This document shows, one piece after another, positions 48,035 to 59,838 of a stretch of DNA of 64,000 bases. The first letter of the stretch is position 1. Each line of letters begins with the position of its first letter. Source of the DNA: Marisa cornuarietis. Lineage: Eukaryota; Mollusca; Gastropoda; Architaenioglossa; Ampullariidae. The translations under genes and the position numbers were made by a program. The stretch lies in the NCBI GenBank assembly GCA_004794655.1, contig SMMW01000077.1, forward strand, positions 62,001 through 126,000, in the 5' to 3' direction. A model generated the notes under the pieces. That model saw nothing but the letters and a program-made list of their open reading frames with translations, made no database searches and was not told the origin of the DNA.

Positions 48035-51000
48035 GGCTTGCTTGAGTCTAGCTGTCCTCCCGACATGTCGACAAAAGAGCTTCGGCATCACCCATCGACT
48101 GCTTTCAAGAATAAAAAAAAGACAGGTACTTTACTCTGTCTAATTTATCTTCGTCATTCACTTATGCCTGAGATCTTCTTCTTCTTCTTCTACCTCACTA
48201 GGTTATATTCTCAGGTCAGCCTTTAGGACGATTGACGCAGTGTACGCTTCTAAGTCGTTTTCGCTTCCATCGAGCTTTCTGTGGAGTGGGGCACCTACTG
48301 GCGGGGGGGGGAGGTCTTTGTTGGCCACGTCACATGTTTGTGCCTTCACCAGGGAGCTGGAGGATGTGCTCGGGCGTTTGGCCTTCTAGGCCGGAGATAC
48401 AGGTAGGCGAGGGCGAGGGCGGCTGCTTTATTTTCTTGAGCAGACGGGCAGCTGGTCATCAGCAGTGAGCTGTGAGTAACCGTACCATCACTGCCTGTTG
48501 CCAATGTCTAAGAAAAGTGGAAGTGGGTCTCATTGCTCACTTTGCAAGTGTATTTCTTTAGTGGAAGCTCTTCCTCAGTCTCAGTGTTTGAGCACAACCA
48601 TTGTTACATCTAGTTAAGAGTGCAGCCGTTAGTGTTGGTTGCATAATGCCGTGGTTTGCTACAAGGAGATTTGTTTGCTGAGGCTCCCACCTTGGGGGCT
48701 GGAACTGATGATATGGCTCCTGGTCGCACGAGGAGTCCGTCATTACAGTCTTGTGGTATTTCAGTGGAGGAAACAGGTTCAGCTTTTACTTTGCCCCGTC
48801 CTGTTTGCCTCTTCAACAGTTAGTCCGAGGCTGCAAATTCATTGATGCTGCCTGACCAATGTCGCAGCTAATCTCTGCCTCTCAAGTTATTCGCTATCGT
48901 TGACCTGCTGAGTTGGGGATGGTCGCCCTAATACCTCAAGATAGGGAGCCTGATCCTACACTGAGATATTCTAAAGCATCATCTCAACTTCGATGCAACC
49001 CTGATTGTCATCAAGGAGGCCTACCCCTAAACTTATGAACGTGGGTGCCAGATTTATCCCACGTGTATATTTTGAAGGATTTTTTTTTCTCCCAGTGACG
49101 TGAACCCTTCCAGGAAAAACGTTTTGTGAGTATCCCTATTCTTAATCTGAAGTATCTACCTCAACAAACAGCCTCACTTGATATCAAAAGTAGGTACAAG
49201 TGACAAAATGTCTGCACAGGTCAGGGTTCAGAAGTCACATCTCGATGTAACAAATGTCTACATAAACAGGTTTCGGAAGTCCCTAATGTCTACACACGAT
49301 TTTGTATCATAGATATAAAAACATAGATTCTCAACTTCCTCGTCTGTTTATGAAGTTTAATATAAACCAGATCTTAACGATTGAATACAGATCTTCGCCA
49401 CCACCAAGAGTCAGAAGAAAATTATACTTTTCTGACCTAAGAAGCTTTTCTTTAAAGGCGAACCTCAGTGGACAATTATTTTCACGTGAAGGAGTCTACA
49501 GCAAACTGATTCACAAAGTCTGAGTGAAAAATAGTCTCGTTTGCAAGGTGCACGCCTTCTCACCTTGGCTGTGGACAGAAATGGCGACCCTATTTCTAGG
49601 GAAGGTTTGTGGAATTTGTATCTTTGGATGAATTGTAATGAAACGGTTTGAAAATAATGGACGTCAGTTATTTTTTAATCTTCCTTAAATTTGAGCGTGT
49701 ATAAATTGGGTTAGCCAGTTAGCCTTTAAAGAAAGTAGACCCAATTCAAAGCAAGAAGGGACATGTGACCGGAAGTCGATATGGGCACATGACCGTAAGA
49801 CGCTAGGGTCACACCTTCTCATAATGGATGACCTCGCTCCTTCGCACCTCCATGTCCGGTTTCTGTCGACGAAATGAGTGAGGGTGAGATGAAGGCGGCG
49901 CGTGCGACTGTCATGGCGGTGACGGATCGGCCAACACGTGCGAGGTGCAGGTGACGGAAGCGTCGACAAAGAGGAAGTGACGTGTGGCCGCATGGCGCGT
50001 GGTCTCACGGTGCTGTGACTGTGGTCTGTCACCTGCTCGGCCTACAGACACGTGTGCAAGTCTCCTCGTCTTTCTCGCCTTAGTCACCATAATCACATGA
50101 CTACTACAGCTTCTGCCACCACCACATTTACAATCACCTTCCTTATCATCACCACTTTCGTCACCATTGCAAGAATATCTAGCGCCTCCACCATCTGCAT
50201 TCACTCTACGTATTTTACTCATAGTTCTGTAGATGCTGTATATTGCATTATTGTGTATGATGTAGTTTGTTATAAGTGGCCTCTGAGAATTATGAATAAA
50301 CTTTATTGTACTTTCAATTTGGACTCTACCATCACAAAAGCCAACACCGCACTCAAGAATTTGCTGAAAACATTTCACAATGGATTGTTATCCAGTGACT
50401 TATACAGTACAAGCAAGTCTTGGACTTTCAGTAAACCGAAGAAATGTTATTGCTACAGCAGTGCTTACTATACAACAGCACGAGATGTTACAACAACTAC
50501 GACTGCTGGTAGATCAAACACCAGATATACAACATCGACAGTTTCTACACCGTCTGGTCTACAAGTAACATCGTGTGACAGTCACAAACACATCATCAGT
50601 AGTATCTTTATCAGCATAATGCTAACAACAGCTGACAGTGTGAAGGCACCATTGATGTGCATGATCGAAACAGATAAAAAAAGGAAAAAGAACATATTAT
50701 AAGGAGCTTAAACGGGAACACGTGCGAGTATCAGTAATTAAATAGAAAAATTTGCATGCAGCTAAATGAGGAAGAAATAAGTTTTTACATCGATAAACAT
50801 GTTTCAAACTATCATTATATTTTTAATTGTAAAAAAATCCTTATCAGCAGTCAGTTGTAACTATTGTTGCTCATTAAATGTTTATCTGATTGACTTACCA
50901 GTCTGTTGAATGAATTCAGTTTGCACCATTTAATTATTTTTTAACTTCATTCGAAGCTTCTAAAAAAAAGTTCCAATCTGTAGGGCTGTATTCCACATTC

Positions 51001-51296
51001 AGCTGTTTCATTTTTAGGGCAAAAAATCACTTCTTGAATACGACAACCTGAGCGATGTTTCTTCATTTGACTTGAAGACATCCGCACTCGCTGATACAAA
51101 TACTTCGATCACGTGAGAGAACTCTTCAGTATAGGAGAGTACTTTTTCCCGCCTTCATAGTTGCAGGTGAGAATGCCAATTGAAGGCTTATATCTTTATA
51201 ATTAAGCATAATTATGTACTCATATTTGGGGAATTATTATTTTAAAACGAACTTAGCCCGATCATAAAGAAATAATGTTGCGCTCGGCTTGACCTT
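48033..51296. other. Intergenic stretch without recognised gene
   Basis: Includes a 216-codon + strand frame at 50052-50702. It is Thr/Ser-rich and low-complexity with an overlapping frame at 50380-50568. No domain, signal peptide or splice support was seen, so it is not called. A TCACGTGA copy lies at 49482-49489 and another at 51109-51116. Confidence 0.4.
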
Positions 51297-51812
51297 TAAC
51301 AAATCAGAAGCATTCAGGGTCATAACAAATCAGAAACATACAGCATGATAACAAACTCAAATGTCATAACAAATCAAAAACATACAGCATGATAACAAAC
51401 TCAAATGTCATAACAAATCAGAAACATACAGCATGATAACAAACTCAAATGTCATAACAAATCAGAAACATACAGCATGATAACAAACTCAAATGTCATA
51501 ACAAATCAGAAACATACAGCATGATAACAAACTCAAATGTCATAACAAATCAGAAACATACAGCATGATAACAAACTCAAATGTCATAACAAATCAGAAA
51601 CATACAGCATGATAACAAACTCAAATGTCATAACAAATCAGAAACATACAGCATGATAACAAACTCAAATGTCATAACAAATCAGAAACATACAGCATGA
51701 TAACAAACTCAAATGTCATAACAAATCAGAAACATACAGCATGATAACAAACTCAAATGTCATAACAAATCAGAAACATACAGTATGATAACAAACTCAA
51801 ATATCATAACCA
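51297..51812. repeat. 44-bp minisatellite, about 11-12 copies
   Basis: Unit cataacaaatcagaaacata, cagcatgataacaaactcaa, atgt (44 bp). Nearly all copies are identical; the first and last carry changes (catacagtatg, atatcataacc). The most homogeneous array in the window together with the 31-bp one. Confidence 0.96.
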
Positions 51813-52321
51813 ATCACCTGATGTCTTAACTGTAACATCGCTGTAAACTATAAACATCTAACTGATACTGTACGACTTAATGTTTATACCCAACACTGAT
51901 GTGAAAACTATTCAAAAGATTTGTCTAAAAGACTCACCGACATTCACGGATGTCTGATAATAGATGATAATAGATGATAATAGATGTGTTAAAAGGAACG
52001 TTGTTAATATCGTACTTGCCCCGCACGCGCACCCCCTAGTGTGTGAACCGCCAAGACAACTCGTGAAACAATGCACATCACTCAACAATACAGCCATCAG
52101 ACATGAAACATAATATTATATTGCTTTACAAACTCACGTGCACTGGCTGACACACACGCAGACACTCTATGCTGTACACGAGACAGGAATTGTACTCAGT
52201 GCAGGCAGCTGTCAGTAATGATAAGACACAACACATCAACATCGGGGATTGTCAATCAAAACATTCGTGTATAAGGCTATCCGTATATTGATTTCTATAT
52301 CTTGGTCTATGTGTATACACA

Positions 52322-52324
<3 letters not shown>
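51813..52324. other. Short intergenic stretch, nothing recognised
   Basis: Contains three copies of gatgataatagat near 51955-51985. No gene or RNA signal. Confidence 0.5.

Positions 52325-52380
<56 letters not shown>
52325..52380. repeat. (GT)n microsatellite
   Basis: 28 GT dinucleotides preceded by a short (AC)n, forming a small alternating palindrome at the junction. Confidence 0.97.
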
Positions 52381-52381
<1 letters not shown>

Positions 52382-52721
52382 TTTTCGTCAAGCAGACTGA
52401 TGATGATTGAGGCGAGTGACGATGAGAGTCAAGAGGTGAGTTGATGTAAGGATGGCGGAGCCCGAATTAGACAAGGGGGATAACTATGGAGGGCGGGCTG
52501 AGCTGGTGGCGTGTTGAGGGCCCTGGTGGTGAGTGGCTCGTGTCCTGATGCTCTCCCCTCACGTGCGGAGGCGAGTCCCGTAGGGCCCGTAATCCGTGTC
52601 CAGCTGTAATGGGTTCGATTGGCCACTCGCTTCTCAGGGGCTGCAACTGATGAATCTTGTCGCTCACGACAGCAGCCGTGTAGCTCTTCCTAAACACTGG
52701 ACAGTGATCGATGACAACAAG

Positions 52722-52724
<3 letters not shown>

Positions 52725-52777
<53 letters not shown>

Positions 52778-52851
52778 CGCGCGCGCTCATGCTTGTATTT
52801 TTGAAAAGGTGGAAATGGCACAACCGCGCAGGTGTGTGTAGAGGGTTATTT

Positions 52852-52890
<39 letters not shown>
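52725..52890. repeat. Inverted (GT)n ... (AC)n pair
   Basis: (GT)n at 52725-52774, extended by an acgcgcgcgcgc Z-DNA-prone tract, and (AC)n at 52854-52890 are separated by about 80 bp and complementary. This is the same arrangement as at 37830-38025. A (TA)n run follows at 52893-52905. Confidence 0.93.
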
Positions 52891-52893
<3 letters not shown>

Positions 52894-52905
52894 ATATATA
52901 TATAT

Positions 52906-55108
52906 GTCTGTATGTGTGATATAATTTTCTAGTGTATGTTTACCTGCATGCATAGGTCCGTAGATGAATGTCTGTATGCAAGTGCATGCGTTGTATGTGA
53001 GTCACGATGTGTTTGTGCTGGTGGATGTTGGGTCATATTCCGGTATTATTATTATTATTATTATTATTAGTTGTTTTAATTGTTTGTCCTCAGGCACGTG
53101 GCTGATGTTCCAGCTGTTGTCATATCTTCGTACTGATTGTATTTGGCTTTGCTTTGTTTTGTTTTAGACGTTCTTTCTCTTGTTTTTACCAAGACAAAAC
53201 CTCATCTGAAGCAGACTTCACGCTCCCTTGATCCCCCACCTCCCTAAATATATCAACCAAATTGTTATCGCCCCACTGGAGGCCAATAAACCTTCACATT
53301 GACAGCAGTATTCTATCCGTGAATCTAGTCTCGTGTCTTTAAGAACTTTCGGCCATGACTATTATGCCTGTATGTATACACAACCGATGTTTTTTCGTTC
53401 CTAGCATTGTTTTCCCAACACAAAGCAAACCACGTTAGTAATCCCCTCCACCATTTCTCTCCTCGGTATTTCTGCCATTTTATTTCTCCTCTTTCTTTCG
53501 TTCTCTCGCTCACACCTTCACCCTTCCCATCGCCAGCCCTCCCGTGGTTCTGTATAAAGAGCCGCCTGCCATCCCTGCCATCTCCCAGGGATGAGGTCTG
53601 ACTACTGAGTGGGAACAGAAGCTGTCGTAAAGTCCGGCATCTTGAAGACTTACAGTCACGTGCTGTCATCAGCACCTACGTCATCCTCACAACTAACTTT
53701 TACTGTCTTACTTAGTGAAATTTATAAACAGATGTGCAATTATTTAACAAACATAGAATTTCAATAAGAGTTAGTGAACGAAGAGGTAAAATAATAAAAA
53801 AAAACAACTACAGAGCATTGGAGTTTTTCCCGACAAATGTTTATTTTTCACGTGAGTTTTAAAGTCACAATGGAGGACGCGGTGCACGGCAGCCAGATGT
53901 CAATACAGGGGGATGGGGGGACATTGAGTGACAGGTTCCTTTGTGTAGGCCAAACGTCGACAGGTATGACAAGGGTTTGAGGATTTACTGACGACTTGCC
54001 AAGTCTACCTGTGGGAGGAGGGGGGGCGCACATTGAGTCGTGTAGTGGCGGCGGTTACCTGACGCTGTCCCGTCGCCAGTCCTCGGAAAATGACACTCGC
54101 CCAGTCACGTGACTCGCAAGAAAAACACGGAACTGGAATCACTGGGAACCCGAGACTTACTTCTACTCCTCGCTTTACTCCCCCGCCCCAACCATCTTTC
54201 CTCCTCTCCCCCCCCCCCTATCACCAGCACCATTTCCGTCCTGTTTTGCGAGTGACCTCAGAATTGTCTCAGTGCACACAGGTCATGTTGTCTTCTTGTG
54301 CTTGCAAACAACACTTTTTTTTTGTCATGGACTTGCACCTTATACCGACAATTAAGACTGATTGAGTAATAATAACAGCATGAACAGTAGAAGTTAAATG
54401 ACAAATGGCGGATATGACCTGTTGACCTCTGCGCCTGCGCACTGGGAGAAGTTTGAAGCCGGTTTGAGCCCAAACTCTGATGGTGACAGCGGCAAACAAG
54501 GCCTGGAGTGAGAGGACAGACGTGTGGACAGGTGGACTGACGCCGGGCAGGTTGTGGAGCTGCGGATGTCGCTGTGGACGTCAAGCAGTCTGCTGATGCG
54601 ACAGGTCGCCCGCCGGCCCTTGTCACCCCGACAGTCTACACGCCTGCTGCAGCACTCGGGGCACCCACTACATCCATAGAGAGGGCTGACTGCAGCTCTG
54701 TGGTAATAGAGGGAGGGAGGGAAAAGAGAGGGGCAGTAGGTGACAACAATGACAACACCGCTCAAAACCATGATGACCGGTATAATACGTGTACACGTGT
54801 AATTAATCACATCACGTGATAAGGGGCATGACAGGAATGGGGAGGATCAGCTGAGAGACCTTGAGAGTCAGAAATGGGGCAGAGAGAGAGAGAGATGGGG
54901 AGGGGGTTGAGATAAGGAAAGAAAGTTAAGTGCATGACAGTATTTCCATTATCTTCTGAAACAGAAGGTCTGTATATCAAATCAAATTGTAGCAGTTGTT
55001 TCGAAAGAACAATTTTCGCGGAAGTTAATGAATCTCTTGATGTCTCTGCCCACCCTGGACAGTAAGAACTTCCTGCAGCAGTCAGGGGACAGAGACAGTC
55101 GACATATT
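52906..55108. other. Intergenic stretch with clustered TCACGTGA
   Basis: No gene recognised. (ATT)n lies at 53044-53070. Palindromic TCACGTGA copies are at 53848, 54105 and 54812, continued by 55123, 55212 and 56033. 54380-54720 is GC-richer with overlapping frames on both strands that lack recognisable domains. A C-run tract is near 54210-54219. Confidence 0.45.
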
Positions 55109-55201
55109 GTTGTCTTGTCATGTCACGTGAGAAGACTTTCAGAGCAGTACACTCACATTATGACACCCAAGAGGGTGTCAGTCATGACATGACAAGACAA
55201 C
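55109..55201. repeat. Perfect 17-bp inverted repeat with nested hairpin
   Basis: gttgtcttgtcatgtca at 55109-55125 is the exact reverse complement of tgacatgacaagacaac at 55185-55201. Inside the loop, tgacacccaagagggtgtca at 55161-55180 forms a second perfect 8-bp stem with a 4-base loop. TCACGTGA copies sit at the left arm's inner edge (55123-55130) and just right of the structure (55212-55219). It could be a fold-back element remnant or a structured RNA. Confidence 0.85.
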
Positions 55202-56480
55202 GGTTGCCACGTCACGTGATCACATACTAGCCCGTTAGCACACGCGTTCTAAGCCATTTAAAAATTGTTATAACCAAAATGAAATTTTATCATAAAGAAC
55301 ATTAGTTAAATTGTTTTCATTAAAGACTTGTTTGTGTCAGATACATTTAAGTCTGATTAGTTAAGAAATTTTAAATTATAAAGATCTTGAGAAACGTGTA
55401 TAGAATACTTTCGAAAAAAAACCAACTGTAACATCCATCATTCAATGCCAGTGAAATTATTTTTCTACAATGTCTCACGCAGAAGAATGTTAAGAAAGGT
55501 TGAGTATCGAACACAATTCGTGTAGTTCAAAAACAAAAGGAAATATGAACATAACAAAAAGTGCCCACAACAACATGCTTCTGAAATATTAAGTATAATA
55601 GATACCGTGAAAAAATACACAGCAATAACAGTACATAATATACATTATGTACATATACATATGGTGACTATTACAATTACCCATTTCCTAGCTTTTTCTC
55701 GTTTCCTGAAAACGACTGTACATTTGTTAAAATTATTCCAGTTGCTAACATTATTACAAAGATTAGCCTGCGTGTCTGCGTTACTACAATTCACAATGTG
55801 ATAACAGTTATCAGTGTGCAGGCAGTCTGTAGACGAGGCTGGAGTATTCATCCTCAAAGTTGTCCCCTTACCCTTTGCTCTGTGTGAAGAGAGTTTCACA
55901 CACTTTATGAGCATTTCACAGCATCACAGTAAGTACAATCATTTCAAAACTGAAGCCAAGCAGATAGAAGTCAGGCAGATCAGCCATCGCGGACATGGTC
56001 AATCACTCCAGCCAGCGCTGGGACCTGCTGCATCACGTGACCTAAATCAAGAATCTATTAGAAATGTGTTCATGGCTGTATAGTTCTTGTTTCAGAAGCT
56101 TTGGGTGTACTCCTGTCTTTGCCATACCAGCCAGTGTCTTTGTATCTTCAGAACTTAATTGAACATCCTCCTTGTCGCCACTCTTATCGTCATCATCGTC
56201 ATCAAAATACACAGACCTTTCCTACCATAATGAAGAACCGTCCCCACCACTTCCAAAAAACAAACAAATAAGCAAATTACTTAAACAGCAGTTATGGCCA
56301 ACGAAGGCAAAGTGTTCGTAAGGATTTCGTTTTTGACTGCAGTGATATTTACATTTCGTTGAACCAGAACACGACGGCAGTCAGGTAAAGATCCGAGACA
56401 ACATCAAGAGAAGCACCAACAGGTGGTGTCGAGGCAGGAGAGAGGCTGATGACTACAGGCTGATCATGTGATAGCGAGAT
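55202..56480. other. 3' flank of the first LRR gene
   Basis: AT-rich with no supported gene. No unambiguous AATAAA was found on the - strand close downstream of the LRR gene stop, so its 3' end is not placed. TCACGTGA copies are at 55212-55219 and 56033-56040. Confidence 0.4.
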
Positions 56481-58253
56481 TTAAGGCAGGATGGGGTGGT
56501 ACTGTCTGCGCGCGCCGGTCCAGTTCCAGAAATAGCCGCGACAACGCCTTGTGTACAGCAAGTATGTTACTGACACGATGATCACAAGGACAACAACAGC
56601 GATGAAAACGTATAAAATGGCGAAAAGGGAGGGTTTAACATTGCGGTGGCGCGCGGTTGTGCTGCGAGCTGATGGTGTTGTCTGGGTGCTCGCTGTCGTT
56701 GAGGTGCACTCATCGTCAAAAAATGATGTTATGTTGGTGTAGTTGTAGTTGACACACACATAGTCAAACCTGGGGTGAGCAAAGAGAGCAGGATTCGTCT
56801 CCAGCCAGCGAGGGAACCAATCATCAGAGCAGGAACAGTGGAAAGGGTTGCCGCTGAGGTCAAGTTGCTGTAACTGATTTCGTGTTTCTGTTCCAAAGGC
56901 CGTTTCATTCACACTGGTCAGCTGGTTATCTGACAGGTCCAGAACTGTCAGGTTCCTCAAGCTACTGAAAGTTCCGTTGGGAATCTCTGCTATGAGGTTG
57001 CCCCACACAACAAGTTTTGTCAGTTTCGGCATCAGACCTAAAACATTTTTCGGCAAGTTCTGCAGATCGGTACTGAGATCAAGACTTTGTAAGGATAGAA
57101 GGGGCTGGAACAACGACATCATCCTGGCTTCACTTATCCCACTGAAATTATTAAAGCTTAAGGACAGGTTGACTAAAGCTGAACAACCGGAAAACATATT
57201 TTCACTGATGTTTGTCTCCGCGAAGGGCAGTTTATTGTTCGCTAAGGAGAGACTACGCAAACCTGAGTTTCGAAAAGCAAAGTCCAGTATGCTCTTGACC
57301 CTTGTTTTCATCTTTTCCACATAAACGGCCTCTAAGGAAGGGAAACTATGAGGAGAAAACATGTCGGAGACGAATTGTCCAACTCTGTTTGAGTTTAGTT
57401 TCAAGATTCGCAGACTGGGCAAACACACTGTACTGAGATTCTTAATATGATTGTAATTCAGATTCAGTTCTTGGAGGTTTGGGTACAGTGAGGTTTGATT
57501 TTCACATGTTGGAGGGAAGCGCTCAATATTGTTCAGGCTTAGGTCCAGGTATATCAAAGATGTGAAATTCTTACCAGAGTTAACAAGTTTGATGTAGTTC
57601 GAGGAGAGCGTTAGTTTCTGTAGGCGAGGGAGTGGACTGAACAAAGCCATGTCCAGTTCTTCGTTTCGGAATCTTACACTGTCGGTCAGGTCTAGTCTCT
57701 GGAGCTCTGGTAGCACATGACTGGCAAAGAAATTGTCTGGAAATACTCCTGCTCGACCAAATTTGAACTCCAGTTCTTGGAGAGACGAGATCTCAAAGAC
57801 AGGAAGAGCTTCAGCTAAGTGCAAGGGGTTCTCGTTCATCCATAGACATCGCAGCTTCTCCAGTTTACGAAATGAATTCTGGCTCAGGTTACGAAGTTCA
57901 TTGACACCAAGGTCAAGGAAAAGCAGTCCTGTTACATTAGAGAAGAAATCTTCGTCTGGAATTTTTTTAAGCTTGTTGTGGGAAAACTTCAGAATCGTGA
58001 TGTTCTCGCTGAACTTTGGAATAAATGTTAAGTTCCCGAAATTTCGCGAACAGTCGGCTGTGTCATTGGTGCACCAACACATAGCCTTGTAGCAGTCCAC
58101 TGCAGGCGTCTGGCCAGTCTCATGGTCCTGTGAACTCTGCTGGAAATCAGCAAACGATCCGCTCACTGGTGCTGGTGGTGATTGCGAGGCACCGCTGGCG
58201 GAAGAGGCCAAGATGACCAGACCTATGATCATGGTCAGTCGTGTGGAGACCAT
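56481..58253 (-). CDS. Leucine-rich repeat transmembrane receptor-like protein (TIR-less), long paralogue
   Basis: An intact, intronless 590-codon gene. The protein has a hydrophobic signal peptide (about residues 1-22) and a Cys-rich N-cap (C54, C59, C61, C68). About fifteen leucine-rich repeats follow with LxxLxLxxN cores, the last near 436-470. An LRRCT cap (NPFHCSC...W...C...C, C473/C475/C500/C516) and a Thr/Ser-rich stalk precede one transmembrane helix (about 543-567) and a 22-residue Arg/Tyr-rich tail ending RRQYHPILP. Many N-glycosylation sequons occur in the ectodomain. The architecture is a type I cell-surface protein resembling a Toll-like receptor ectodomain but with no TIR domain. 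Ligand and signalling partner are unknown; an innate-immune or adhesion role is inference. It is a tandem paralogue of the gene at 59839-61281, same strand, 1.6 kb apart. The ATG is chosen because it starts the signal peptide. Confidence 0.93.
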   Translation of the reverse strand: MVSTRLTMIIGLVILASSASGASQSPPAPVSGSFADFQQSSQDHETGQTPAVDCYKAMCWCTNDTADCSRNFGNLTFIPKFSENITILKFSHNKLKKIPDEDFFSNVTGLLFLDLGVNELRNLSQNSFRKLEKLRCLWMNENPLHLAEALPVFEISSLQELEFKFGRAGVFPDNFFASHVLPELQRLDLTDSVRFRNEELDMALFSPLPRLQKLTLSSNYIKLVNSGKNFTSLIYLDLSLNNIERFPPTCENQTSLYPNLQELNLNYNHIKNLSTVCLPSLRILKLNSNRVGQFVSDMFSPHSFPSLEAVYVEKMKTRVKSILDFAFRNSGLRSLSLANNKLPFAETNISENMFSGCSALVNLSLSFNNFSGISEARMMSLFQPLLSLQSLDLSTDLQNLPKNVLGLMPKLTKLVVWGNLIAEIPNGTFSSLRNLTVLDLSDNQLTSVNETAFGTETRNQLQQLDLSGNPFHCSCSDDWFPRWLETNPALFAHPRFDYVCVNYNYTNITSFFDDECTSTTASTQTTPSARSTTARHRNVKPSLFAILYVFIAVVVLVIIVSVTYLLYTRRCRGYFWNWTGARRQYHPILP

Positions 58254-58353
58254 GGTCTTGTCTTCAGGTCAGTGATTTCCACTCCAGTCTGACAGTGAAT
58301 GTCGACGGACAGCAGCTCTCTCCTCACTGCCACCACTCACAACAGGCTTCTCC

Positions 58354-58360
58354 TTATAAG
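58354..58360 (-). promoter_or_regulatory. TATA-like box upstream of the long LRR gene
   Basis: On the - strand the sequence reads ccttataagga about 100 bp before the ATG at 58253. This would place a transcription start near 58325 and a short 5' UTR, consistent with an intronless gene. It is a single short motif, so support is modest. Confidence 0.35.
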
Positions 58361-59187
58361 GTCTTCTTTCGAACTGTTGTTTCCTACGAAAGTCAATTTC
58401 CTTGACCTGTTCTTACTTTCATTAGATCATGTTGCAGGCGTATCATCTATTGTTTACAGAGAGCATTATATACAGAGGTCTGGCCCCCGACTTCTGGTAC
58501 AGCTGTGACTGACTGATCAATTTGCTTCCTTATACGAGATTGTTCCCAGCGCTGTATAGGTATGCTAAGTATTAAGGAAATACAAGTAAATAAATATTTG
58601 TGTCATGGTCTTGAGTCTTCTTTCAGTGATATATCTCTTCTCTGATAACTTGACCTCGGTGACCAGTGAAGTACGTGTACTTCTCTCCTCCAATTTCCCT
58701 TACTCCTCCGCTTAAGCTTCCTGTTCGTGTGCGGAAGTTCATGTAATTAAAGCTCATGTCAATTGTGATTGTTTATTTTACGCAATTTATTTTGGTACTA
58801 GTCTTGCAGTGTCGTATATTTCGAACTACTTAGGTCAGGAACTCAACAGAAAACAGACGACGAAATGATTTGTTTTTCCTGTTTCCTATTAGGGGGTCGC
58901 CGCGGGGCACCAGGAATGGAACCTAACATATCCACCGCCCGAAATATCCGACACCCACTCGACCTGTCGTACCGAGGGAACGCGCCTCCGCTACAGAAAA
59001 GAAAGAAAGACAGAGAATAGAAAAGAGTGTAACCATGTATCTCGCCACCTGACATGAGCAGTCGCTCCTCTTACTCGAAATACTGGGAGCCACGTGGTTT
59101 TGTTACATAAGACAAAGAGATGATACATAAGGACAAGAGAAAGCAGATGAATAACACAAGACGATAGTTCATAACATAAAAGACTAC
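58361..59187. other. Spacer between the two LRR genes
   Basis: No gene recognised. It contains the 5' flank of the long LRR gene and AT-rich unique sequence. A GC-rich patch is at 58890-59000. Confidence 0.45.
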
Positions 59188-59193
59188 TTTATT
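59188..59193 (-). terminator. Candidate polyadenylation signal of the short LRR gene
   Basis: tttatt on the + strand reads AATAAA on the - strand, about 650 bases downstream of the stop at 59839. This is a single hexamer in an AT-rich context, so it is tentative. Confidence 0.25.
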
Positions 59194-59838
59194 AATTCTA
59201 CTACAGACAATTAAACGCAATCGTCCACTCCCTAATGTTAACCTAAAACCCTCCTTCTACACTCTACATACCCTACTTTAAATAGCTGGCATCTCCCCCC
59301 CCCTCCTCAGTTCACCTCTCACCCCTCCTCAACGTGCATGACCGTCGTCGCTACATCTCTGTCTCTCCGATCATGCTTACCCAGCTCTGTAGTAAACACT
59401 AATGGCTGAGAACCCGACTTCCGCTTTGACCACCGAGGAGTGTGTACTGCGCATGCGCTGAATAATTCACGCAATACCCTCATTGAAAGGGTGAAAAGAG
59501 AGTGAGCCACGTGTCTCCTCGCACATGTTTCTGAAGTCTCTGTGGGATCCACGCCCTTCCTTCCTCTGGCCGACCAGTCAAACAGAGAAGCCGAGCTCGT
59601 GGTCATCATGTTAGCCCTATATCATCAAACCCCACCTCGTGATACTCTCATCGGGGCTGGCTTTTTCTTTCTCTTATCGCTTTGTTTCTCAAGTTCAGGC
59701 AGTTATCTGCCTCTTTAGTGTCTGAGGTGCTCATCGACATTTCAACGATAGGTGGTTGTTGGTGTCTCTGATGTTACCCTTGACTATGTGTTGCCACCGG
59801 GAATACAATGCGTGCAGGCGGAGGTCAGCAGACGACAC
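59194..59838. other. Probable 3' UTR/flank of the short LRR gene
   Basis: No independent gene. Short frames on the - strand at 59319-59609 have no recognisable domain. Confidence 0.4.

Noticed and set aside
50052..50702. 216-codon open frame on the + strand
   Set aside because: Thr/Ser-rich, low-complexity, no signal peptide, domain or splice support, and overlapped by an equally plausible frame at 50380-50568. Most likely chance.
36363..56480. Search for miR-10 or a second homeobox
   Set aside because: No ACCCTGTAGATCCGAA-type word and no WFQNRR-type coding motif other than Hox3 was found by eye on either strand.
56551..58092. Antisense frames on the + strand within the long LRR gene
   Set aside because: Shadows of the - strand coding sequence. 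The - strand frame has a complete, coherent domain architecture.
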